DNA from: Poronia punctata
Taxonomy: Eukaryota > Ascomycota > Sordariomycetes > Xylariales > Xylariaceae
NCBI GenBank assembly: GCA_022579005.1
Contig: MU401455.1
Location: 124,001-188,000, forward strand
Reading direction: 5' to 3'
Length of the DNA stretch: 64,000 nucleotides
The notes beneath the pieces are model-generated. The model was not told where the DNA came from. It was given only the letters and a program-made list of their open reading frames with translations, and searched no databases. The position numbers and the translations under genes were made by a program. Shown piece after piece: positions 55,731 to 64,000 of the stretch; within the stretch, counting starts at the first letter, position 1, and each line of letters begins with the position of its first letter.

Positions 55731-57464
55731 ATGGCTTGTGGCTGCAAAAGCGTTACGAAAATCTGCTTGTGTCAGCACAAGGAGCGCTACAACGAGCGCT
55801 GCGTCTGGTATCAGCTGCGAGCGAAGCGTTCCTGCTGGTCCATCTGCATCTCCTCCTGCAGTCCGAAAAAGAACAACTATCGCGTCGACAGGGTCTGCGT
55901 CGAGTGCATGAATTACTTCAAGCACACATTCGGCAAGGAGCATTGGAAGGAACACGCCGACAATTTCCTATCGTACAAGGAAAGTAAAGGTTGGCACAAT
56001 ACCACCGTAGAACCCAACACCATCCCCCTCCAGGTCCTCGCCGACCACGCCAGAAAGGACCCAGCCACAACAAGACAGCCCTTCAAGCCTCAGGAGCCCA
56101 TGTCCATGTCCCTCCCACAACCCATGCCGGACTATCAACGTGAGCCCCAAGGTAACCCTCGCCGACCGGGCGACAAGAGTGCTAACGGGAGATCTCGCAC
56201 CAAGGTTGAATCCAAGCCCGTCCCACGCGAGCGCAAACAAGGAGCTGACCGTAGCAGGGCCAGGAGTCCATCTCGCCACCAGGAACGACCTCGTCATCGG
56301 CAGGAGCTCGAGTCGCGTCGCAAGCCAGAGGTAAGTGAGAAAAACACCAAGCACACTGACCCCGTTCCCCAGCCGCGCAAAACTGCCCCCGTCAATGCCA
56401 AGACCAAGCCGCTGCCGAAAGTGCCCGATCAGAGTATACAATCCTTCGGCCAGAGTCATTTAGCCACCGACACTAGTCTCTTCTCTGTCGGCAGTGATGT
56501 AGAATCAGACGAGGAGAACGTGAGCCCGACCAAGTCCAAGTCCAAGTCCGAGGAAAAAAGATCACCGAGCAGGCCGAAATACACCAAGAGCAATCTCAAA
56601 GGCGGCGCCGTCGTCCCCGAGCTAAAGCGCCTCGCTTCCGCTCACGAGAACGTAGCCACTCTGCACAAGCTGTCGGGCACGCCCGAGCTTGCGAACCCGA
56701 AACCCCGCCTCGCTTCCGATCCCGCTGCCGGTCTCGAAAAGAAAGCTACTTCTCTGCGAAAGATGCCGGACACGCCCGAGCTCCTACACCCGCAACCCCT
56801 CGTCCCCGACCTGCGCTACGCCATGACCAAAGGCAGACGCAAGCACCTGGACTCGCCCACGTCCGAGGTGAGCCTGGTGTCGCGGCTGCGGCAGCACGCC
56901 GAGCAGAGCTTCGTCGAGTTCAACGGACATTCCGTCCCCGTCCTACAGCCCGTCCCCAAGAGAAAGCAGCGGCAAAGCCGGCTCAGAGAGAAGGCGCTAG
57001 CTAACCAGGTACCACAACAGTACCCCGCTCCCAGTAACATCGACATTGCCTTCGCAGCCCGAGACGACGTGCCGGAAGCGCTTGTCCCGGGGGGCAGAAG
57101 ACGCAAGAGCAGTGCGGTCAAGTCTCCCGGCTCTCCCCCGATGCCCCCGCACCGTCCCGACGGCGTCATGATTCCTCCCGCATCTGCCTGTCCCCACCAT
57201 CATACCAACCGCAACAGTCGCGGCTGTCCGGATTGCAACGGCACGTTCTACCGTGAGCGCGGCGTGCCCTCGGACCGCTACATCCGGGAAGTCCAATCGG
57301 CCACTCTTCCGCCATCGGTAGAGACCGTGTCGGTGAGTACCCCGCGTCGCAGCTATTCCTGCGCCGTCCAGTCGTGCTATTGCGAGGATGGAGGGGACAA
57401 GTGTCTTTCTTGTCAAGAGAGGCAGAGTATGAGTGCGCGGTTTACCATGTCTACTTGGATTTAA
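55731..57464 (+). CDS. Hypothetical protein with cysteine clusters at both ends, 577 aa
   Basis: Family not recognised. As one exon it encodes 577 aa. The first 70 residues hold about 13 cysteines (MACGCKSVTKICLCQHKERY, then CVWYQ, SCWSICISSC, VCVECMNYF) in CxC and CxxC spacings that suggest one or two metal sites. Residues about 100-460 are disordered and basic, with SPTKSKSKSEEKRSPSRPK-type stretches and repeated KMPDTPELLHPQP / KLSGTPELANPKP modules. The C-terminus has a second cluster: CPHHHTNRNSRGCPDC near 490, then CAVQSCYCEDGGDKCLSC near 550. No signal peptide or membrane segment. A 42-nt in-frame candidate intron at 56331-56372 (GTAAGT, CTGAC, CAG) may shorten it to 563 aa. It sits between VMS1 and RQC2. 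The nearly uninterrupted frame with even codon use supports a real gene. Confidence 0.8.
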   Translation: MACGCKSVTKICLCQHKERYNERCVWYQLRAKRSCWSICISSCSPKKNNYRVDRVCVECMNYFKHTFGKEHWKEHADNFLSYKESKGWHNTTVEPNTIPLQVLADHARKDPATTRQPFKPQEPMSMSLPQPMPDYQREPQGNPRRPGDKSANGRSRTKVESKPVPRERKQGADRSRARSPSRHQERPRHRQELESRRKPEVSEKNTKHTDPVPQPRKTAPVNAKTKPLPKVPDQSIQSFGQSHLATDTSLFSVGSDVESDEENVSPTKSKSKSEEKRSPSRPKYTKSNLKGGAVVPELKRLASAHENVATLHKLSGTPELANPKPRLASDPAAGLEKKATSLRKMPDTPELLHPQPLVPDLRYAMTKGRRKHLDSPTSEVSLVSRLRQHAEQSFVEFNGHSVPVLQPVPKRKQRQSRLREKALANQVPQQYPAPSNIDIAFAARDDVPEALVPGGRRRKSSAVKSPGSPPMPPHRPDGVMIPPASACPHHHTNRNSRGCPDCNGTFYRERGVPSDRYIREVQSATLPPSVETVSVSTPRRSYSCAVQSCYCEDGGDKCLSCQERQSMSARFTMSTWI

Positions 57465-57904
57465 AAAAAAGAAAGGTAAGTGAAGCGAAGCGGTGTAGAG
57501 TACCTACAGTAAGTGAGCTGGGCTCACTTGTACGTACGTATCTCGTAGAGAGAGAGAGGTAAGTAAGTAAAGTCCACGTGTAGATTTGGACGCTTAGTCT
57601 ACTTCTATCCAGTAAGTAGTACGAGGTAGGTAGGAAGAGAAATAGAGAAAGTTGCCAAAACAAAATTTCCTTATAAATTTCGCTTTTATTTTCACGTCAT
57701 GCTAAGAGCTCTCTCCCAAGGCCAGACTTACCTGAGTAGACGTGACCCTTGCACCTTAACAAGTAAGTAAAAGTAAATACATGTTCAACCGTCGACTAAC
57801 CAAAGCGACATGCTACCTACACCTTTCGATGCCCTCATAGCCCTATTTACCATTAAAGACACTGAAAAAATATGTATTGAAATCCAGGGATATATGTTCC
57901 CGTC
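57465..57904. other. Convergent spacer, unknown gene / RQC2
   Basis: A 440-bp spacer holding two 3' ends, with several AAGTAAGTAAGT runs (near 57560-57570 and 57765). No further feature. Confidence 0.55.
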
Positions 57905-60900
57905 TCACTTCCTCTTACCCCCTTTCCCGCCTCCTTTACCCTTTGCTTGCCCGCCTCCGCCCCCACTTCCACCGCCAGAACCACTCGACATGATCTTCAA
58001 GCTCTTCATAGGAACCGTATTTATGACATCCTCGGCCTTGATCGTCTTGATCAATTCGACCTCACGAGGCCACATCCGTTCCTTATCCATTCCCTTCTCA
58101 TCAATGACGCCCTTTCGTGTCGACACGGCCTTCCACCCTTCCAGTATCTCTTTCACGGCCTTTCCCTTCTTCTGTGCGCCCGGCTGGAGCTTCACCTTGT
58201 ACTTGCAGCGCGACAGTGCCGCGTACGGGGCACACAATGCCACGACCTCTAGGATCTCGTCGCCTGGTAGGGGAGCGGTAACCAGGGCGTCTAGTGGCGA
58301 GAGGTTGGCGACCTCGTCCGGGTCAAGAACCTCGACTCCCTCGTCGAGCATCAGCTTTCGCACTTCTTCGTGTTCGGCCGTCTCGCGTTGTTGGCGCTGA
58401 TGCTGGGCACGACGACGTTCCATTTTCGCCTCGAAGGCGGCTTCGCGCTCTGCTTTGGCTTTGGCCTCGGCTTCCGCTCGTTGCTTTGCTGCTGATGCTC
58501 CGATGAGAACTTCTATAGCGGCGCGGTCTTCTTCGTCTTGGTCTTTGTATTTGGCGGCGATTTTCTTGGCTTTGGTGCGTTGTCCTCGCTTCGGCTTCTG
58601 TTTACTTTGACCCTGGGCAGATTGATTGCGGGTGTGAGAAGACTTCTGTTGGCTGTCGTCCATAGGCGTTGTATCTGTTTCGCTTTCGACATCCTCGTCT
58701 TCTGCCGTGTTTTCGGCCTGTGCAGCCTGGTCCGGCTTAGATGATTGTGGCTCATTAGCAATAGTCAACTGATTCATTTGATCGGATGGCTCCGTTTCAT
58801 CTATAGGATCCAGGCGTCCCTTTCCAGCCGCATTGCCCTCAAAAGACTGTAGCGGATTCGCTCTTGGATTCGAGCCATCTTCTTCAGCACCGCTGTCTTC
58901 CGCGTCACTTCCCGCCTTGGGCTCGCCCGCAGCAGCATTCTCGGTATCGTCATGCGTTTTATCGGTTGGTCCATCTGGAGTTTCGGCAGGGTTTTCAGGC
59001 CTCGATGGTGTGTCGTATAGGCGATGTTTGACATGTTTCGCCTTGCTCTCCTCGCTAACTTTGAACATCAAAGCGAAACCCATGACGAGTTGGGAGGCAG
59101 GTAAAAAGTTCTTCTTTCCTCGAACCATAAAGGATCCTGTAGGCAGAAACTCGCCCGTCGGCGCGGATTTTGACACTTGATCAGCAGCGACCCACCATGC
59201 CGACATGGACGCTTTCGAGTCCCAGGCAGAGGAGGAGCAGACGGCAAGGGAACCGGCCTGAGACAGCGTGGAAGGCGGTATTGGAGCGTCAGGCGTGCTA
59301 GGGTTATTCTTTATAATCACACTCGCGGCCCCATGTAGATCGGCGTGGATATAGACATCGCCCTTCTTCAAGTATCGCCTGTAAAGCATTTCATTTTGCT
59401 GCGCATCTTTGCCGCCAAGTACCAAGTAGCCGTCGGTGGACAGAAACCAGAGGAACTTTTCGAACCACATTTGCCGGCGAATGGGTTGCAGTACTGGCTT
59501 CTCTTGTTTCAGTCCTTTCTTCAACTCGGCCGCAATCTTCTGCTCTGCGCTTTTAAGTGCCATCTCAGACTGTAATCTGGTTTTCTGCTCTTTGACAGCT
59601 GCTGTCTTCCTCTCGCCGTGATACTCTCGAGCGTTGCCGAACGGAGACAGGCCGAGGTCAATATCAACAGCCAAACGTTTCCCCTGGGGTTTCTGGTTCG
59701 TATCGATGCTGCTCCCAAAACCGCTGTCCGACTCGGAAGAGTCTGTTTCGTACGCCTCGTCCTCTTCTTCGTCTTCTGGCTCCTCAGCCTCGCCAAGTAA
59801 AACTGTAATTGTGTTCTCGTGGAGCTTGAGTGGAAGTGCGATGATGGAAGCCACAGGATTCCCTCGGTATCGCTCCCTCTCTATCAACTTCCCGATATCC
59901 TCCCAGTCCATGCCCTGGTGTATCAACCCGTTGACCGCATCCATGGCCTCCTGAACTCGCTCCACGTTGGCCTCGATGGCACTTGCCTTTCTCACGTTGA
60001 GTGTTTGAACTGCCTTTAGACCTTCGATTCGTTTTTCTTGGTCGGCCTTGGCAGCTTCTAGTTTTCGCTTTGCAGCAGCTTCTCGCTCCGTCAAACGCGA
60101 TTCGAGCTTTTGTCCTTCAATAGATGAAAAGAAATCATCCACTGTTTTCCCAAAGCTTTCGAACGTAACGACCTTGTAGGATGAATCCTCTTCATATTGC
60201 CGGGGTAGGAAAGGTTGGAAATCATCGTATAAGAGAGACTCCCTCGGCAGATTGTCGTCTGCTGCGTCCGCTCCTGGCCGCAACTTGGCGAAAATATATC
60301 CCTTACAAGTATCCGAACTGGTCACATCTTCCACAAGCTTACGTGCCTCTTTTAGAGACCGTAAGAGATGCTCCAATAGCCCGTCATTCTCTAGTACGGC
60401 CCGTGGTTGCACCGTAGCATCGAAGCCTGCGACCTTCATCGCATGGTCAAGCAGTATGGGAGGAAGCTCGTTTATCGTGACGGCCAAGCCTTTTCTTAAC
60501 TCGGCTCCTGGCTTCTTCTTTGCGTTTTTCGGGTTCGTAGCAGTGGCTTCGCTCCTCTCGACAATTGTTTGGAGAGCCCCCTTTAAGCGGTCTTTTGTCA
60601 GATCTGGAACGCCGCGATAGTTCTGCCTGTTGTCTAACGAGTAGGTCTGGCCAGGGCGCTGCGACTCCTGGCCTTCTCCCTCCGGCACGTAGCGCAATAG
60701 GTTCAAGATCTTTAGTTCGTTGTCCGTCAGGATGACATTGCCACCGGCAAAGAACTCCAAGTATATCCTATACAATCCATCGCTGAACTGGATTTCTATG
60801 ATGCGATCGGTCCCTATCTGTGACACGGCCGTGACGCGCCGGGTCTTCAAGGATTTGCGCAGCTTCTGGACGAATATCGAAGGCGCGGCGGCAGTGGTGC

Positions 60901-61167
60901 GTGCGAACTCGGTAAGATGACATCGGAAGCCGGACTCGACAAGGAGTTGCTTTTTGTTCTCAGGTTTCGCGAATTTGAAGAGGAGAATTTTCGAAGACAG
61001 GTCGTAGATGTTAGACAATCTGAGGGAGACAAGGTTCGTAGAAAGTTCGTGGGCTATGACCTAAATAGAGATCGTAGCGCAAGTCAATATGCGTGCCTAC
61101 AAACGAGCCGGGTATGGCACTGCTAAGGTCGTACCTTCACATCGAGGGAAGAGAACCTCTGCTTCAT
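57905..61167 (-). CDS. RQC2: RQC2 / TAE2 / NEMF, 60S quality-control and CAT-tailing factor
   Basis: Binds the 60S-peptidyl-tRNA complex after ribosome splitting, recruits the ubiquitin ligase Ltn1, and directs C-terminal Ala/Thr (CAT) tailing. Two exons, 61167-61135 and 61060-57905, encode 1,062 aa. Exon 1 (MKQRFSSLDVK) supplies the conserved N-terminus. Asp9 and the Asp96-Arg97 pair (GTDRIIEIQF), matching yeast Asp9 and Asp98-Arg99 needed for CAT tailing, are intact. NFACT-N occupies about 1-500 with a long coiled coil near 330-400. NFACT-R lies about 540-680 (DVYIHADLHGAASVIIKN). The next 270 residues are acidic, then basic and Lys/Glu-rich (KPKRGQRTKAKKIAAKYKDQ). NFACT-C and a Gly/Lys tail (GGGSGGGGGQAKGKGGGK) follow. 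The open frame alone begins at a TTG, so the first exon is required. Confidence 0.95.
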
Positions 61168-64000
61168 CTTGAATTACTGGGTCGAGTTTCGTGGGTTCTA
61201 ATGTTCATTCATGCGCAGATGGAATTGCAGAAGAGATGTATATTAAACTCGGTTGATATTCTTCCTTGATCAAAGCGAGCGCAAAAAACTGTCCATGTCT
61301 TCATGCCAGAGTGTTCCGTCTCCTTTGGTGGGATGTTTGATGGTTAGCGGGGCAGAGCTCAATAATATGGGCCAGATGAACAACCCAACTGATGTCATTA
61401 GCTAAGAAAGGTACAGAGCCAAAGTCCTTTGCCGAATGATTCATCCGGAGTTTAAGGTTCTACATTCCAACAACGATGCTCGCATAAAGGGGCAGTGTTT
61501 AAGCCGCATGATGACCATCCCCTCTTCTATTTTGAACATGGCTTATCCCAGGTGAGATACTTTTTTCTGTCTCAACCTTTGTTTGTAAAGAATGAGCAAT
61601 CAGAGGTTACCTACAGCAACACAAACTAAAGTATCTAAATTTTGGGGCTCGTATAGATACATATACTGATGGGTACAATAATATGCGTTTTCTAGGTACA
61701 ATTTGATGCATAATAGATACCTGATAACTTCGTAGTGATACAACAAGGTGTCCTGATTTCCACGGCAAAAGGCAGACATTACAATATAGTCGCCTAGAAA
61801 CCCAGCTCAGAATTATAGATCAGAAGCTTTGATGACGTTTGATCGAGTATAAGTTAATATGAATGATATGAGAGGAGGATTTTTGATTGAAACGTAGATG
61901 TTTGCCGACCTAACGCGTCAACGTTGACCAGCTAGTTGCTCGGCTAATCGTCCGGAAATGATTTCACAACGTCTATTAAACTCTCATTCAGAGATTACCA
62001 TCGTGTTGGCTGACTCGAGTGACTCGCCGGGCCCAGAGGCCGTAGATAATGACAGGGCCAGTGTATGAGAGTCAGATTCATTGTTGGTGAAGTCCTTCGA
62101 TAGGGCAAGACTCGGTCCCCTTAGTCAGCGCTGGTTCGAGGCTTCCTTGCATGGAAGAGAAGAAGGAATAGAGATACGTAGTGTCTATGCCCCTATGGTT
62201 CAATATATAAAGTAACTACCAATATGTCAACAGACAGCTAGTAGGTATTGCCAGTACCTCTTTTTAAACCTTACATATGTGGCTGGCTTCCTTTACTATA
62301 TGACCATGTGTACCAGCTCTAATTGCAGTTCAAGCTTTTTAATGCTCTCTAAAACTCAGTAAACATATAGTTGGTTAAGCTCCGTTTGTGATCCGTATTC
62401 CTCCGCTATCCGGGGGTTCCACGGACACCGGAGCCCCGCTCCCGCTTTTGCGTGACGCATCCCTGAGTACCACTCCTTATACCGCTTGCTTCTGGTACGT
62501 TCTGTGCAAAATAAGGTTTGTACCCCCCCTAACATAGAAAGACAAAGCTTATATACCCTTCTAGAACAGAGTACTACTGGCTGCAGCGGAATGGGCCTAG
62601 CGATGCGGCACCTTTAGCGACGTGGTATATCTTACCTACCCATTATCTTTACTCTATATCCTTTACTCCTCATCGTTAGGACCCGGGGGTTCGACTCCCT
62701 CGGTGGCCAACTCTTTTTGTTTTCTTTTTTTCCTATACCTTTTTATATTATCGGTCTTTCATTTCTTTCATTTCTCCTTTGTTTGTATTATTTCAAATGG
62801 AAACAGGTAACATTATAACCCTTGTACAGAAATTATGACCGTGTCGTCATGGTCGACGACGGTAAATGTTGGCTGTAGGAAACGGCTGAACACCATGTTT
62901 CGCCCTGCTCAACGAGACATCATCCGCATAGGTTCGCTTTCATGAATGATAGATGCTAGCACCATCAACTAAGTCGCTTTAAATCACTGACAAGATGAGA
63001 GGATAGGTCCCTTTCCTTGGCGTATTGTCCGTTGGGGCGTGCGTGTAATCCCAACAACGTCGAGAAGAGCCCGACATGCAAAAAAAAAAAGGGGTACTAC
63101 TGAAGAATTCACATCGTCGAGCAACTAGTAGATGCAGAATATGCCGTTCCGAGAGTCGCCAAACTCTTGTCGACCGACTTGGAGTTGGTATCAACCTAGG
63201 GATTTAGCACTTCTGTTCTGTCTTGTGAATCCCAGAGGCGTTGACGACGTATATAAGTACCGGTATCACTTTCGCTTTTTGGAAAGTAAAGTCGGAAAAA
63301 GGCCGACGAGTCCGAGTGCTCGGCCACCTCTCTGATTCCAGATGCGATGCTTCCCTGTCCGAGCCCAGAGGTGGAGAGGTAGGTAGGAATAGGGGTTACA
63401 CAATTCTCGAAAGTTGTAAACCCGCCACTTCATACGAAGATGCCCCTCCGAAAGGTTAAGAACGACTAATTCTCTGCGAAAAGCGTAAGACTTTGTCGAT
63501 TAGAGGATTCGGACCATTCCGGTGCTCGGTGAGAGTATACATATGCAGATTATAATCGGACATGTATAGGGCAAGAACATCACGAAAGGTAACTTGTTCT
63601 CGCCTAGAGACCACTACTATACGTAATTCACGGAAAATCCCCCGGAAATATTCCCCTTATATACACGCAGTAAGAAAAATGCCGTTCCAAGATTCACTTG
63701 TTAAACCAGAAGGAAGTCAACTCTAGAACTTACCTAGTCTACACATATACTTGTGTCGACATCATATCTCACTCAAAAATCAACAGGTTAACACACTTGG
63801 GATTCTGCACTATTAAATGCCTATCTTAATACTGCCCATAGATATCTCGAGACATCTTCTCCCAAATTACACGATGGAAATAGACATTTACGTGGTGATA
63901 TTGTAAGCTGATACTAGGAAAGACGCGTTTACAGGGTAGGTCGACCCCCTGACGGACATGATCATGACCTCCTCGTGTGTTTTTGCATTCCTACTCTGTG
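61168..64000. other. 2.8 kb gene-poor right end
   Basis: AT-rich, short ORFs only. It contains the RQC2 promoter, a GC-rich patch near 62405-62460, and the tRNA-like segment near 62591-62720. No gene continuing past the right edge was recognised. Confidence 0.55.
62591..62722 (+). other. Possible tRNA-derived / Pol III element (A-box-like and B-box with T-run)
   Basis: TAGCGATGCGG at 62598-62608 resembles an A box. GGTTCGACTCC at 62688-62698 is a perfect B box (GGTTCGANTCC). It is flanked by GGGGG...CCCTC that can form a T stem, then CGGTGGCCA like a tRNA 3' acceptor, then T-runs from 62714 that could end Pol III transcription. The box spacing of about 80 nt is long, and I could not fold a full cloverleaf or pair the acceptor stem well. 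A tRNA relic, an intron-containing tRNA or a SINE head are all possible. Confidence 0.3.

Overview
This window is nuclear DNA of a filamentous ascomycete (Pezizomycotina, most likely a sordariomycete). The support is: large genes with few short GT-AG introns (about 40-370 nt) and CTAAC-type branch sites; a class II myosin of about 2,400 residues; a Rom2-type Rho exchange factor; a MAD1-like GPI adhesin with a CFEM-like domain; and a Red1-type zinc-finger protein. Genus or species cannot be fixed from the sequence alone. There is one assembly gap (10 N at 41711-41720), sitting beside a poly-C run of about 100 nt. No CRISPR, prokaryotic operon, rRNA gene, intact transposon or virus was recognised.

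Layout, left to right. 1-5260 (-): ROM2-like RhoGEF, cut by the left edge. 8680-9692 (+): SOD1 Cu/Zn superoxide dismutase, five exons. 11529-14177 (+): Tudor-SN/SND1, intronless. 15760-17256 (+): transaldolase, six exons including one of 12 nt. 17604-18881 (-): Ppn2-like metallophosphoesterase. 20142-20642 (-): PET191/COA5, divergent from 21262-23615 (+), a TGL1/YEH-type steryl ester hydrolase. 24228-26453 (-): HAM1-family protein. 27764-31613 (-): RED1-like zinc-finger protein, divergent from 32967-40358 (+), myosin II heavy chain. 40359-42297: microsatellites and the gap. 42298-43213 (+): small protein of unknown function. 43843-47441 (-): MAD1-like/CFEM adhesin. 47442-52434: 5 kb without a supported gene. 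52435-54518 (-): VMS1. 55731-57464 (+): unknown protein with cysteine clusters at both ends. 57905-61167 (-): RQC2/NEMF. 61168-64000: no gene, apart from a possible Pol III (tRNA-like) box pair near 62600-62720.

How the genes relate. Most are unlinked housekeeping genes: cell-wall/Rho signalling (ROM2) and cytokinesis/actin (myosin II), redox and pentose phosphate metabolism (SOD1, transaldolase), polyphosphate turnover (Ppn2-like), cytochrome oxidase assembly (PET191), sterol ester lipolysis, and RNA processing or decay (SND1, RED1). The one functional pairing is at 52-61 kb: VMS1 and RQC2 act on the same substrate, the stalled 60S-peptidyl-tRNA complex of ribosome-associated quality control. 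Here they flank a single undescribed cysteine-cluster protein. The adhesin is the only clear surface or host-interaction gene.

Gene models were built by hand from reading frame, splice signals and remembered family conservation. No alignment, RNA or database search was available.
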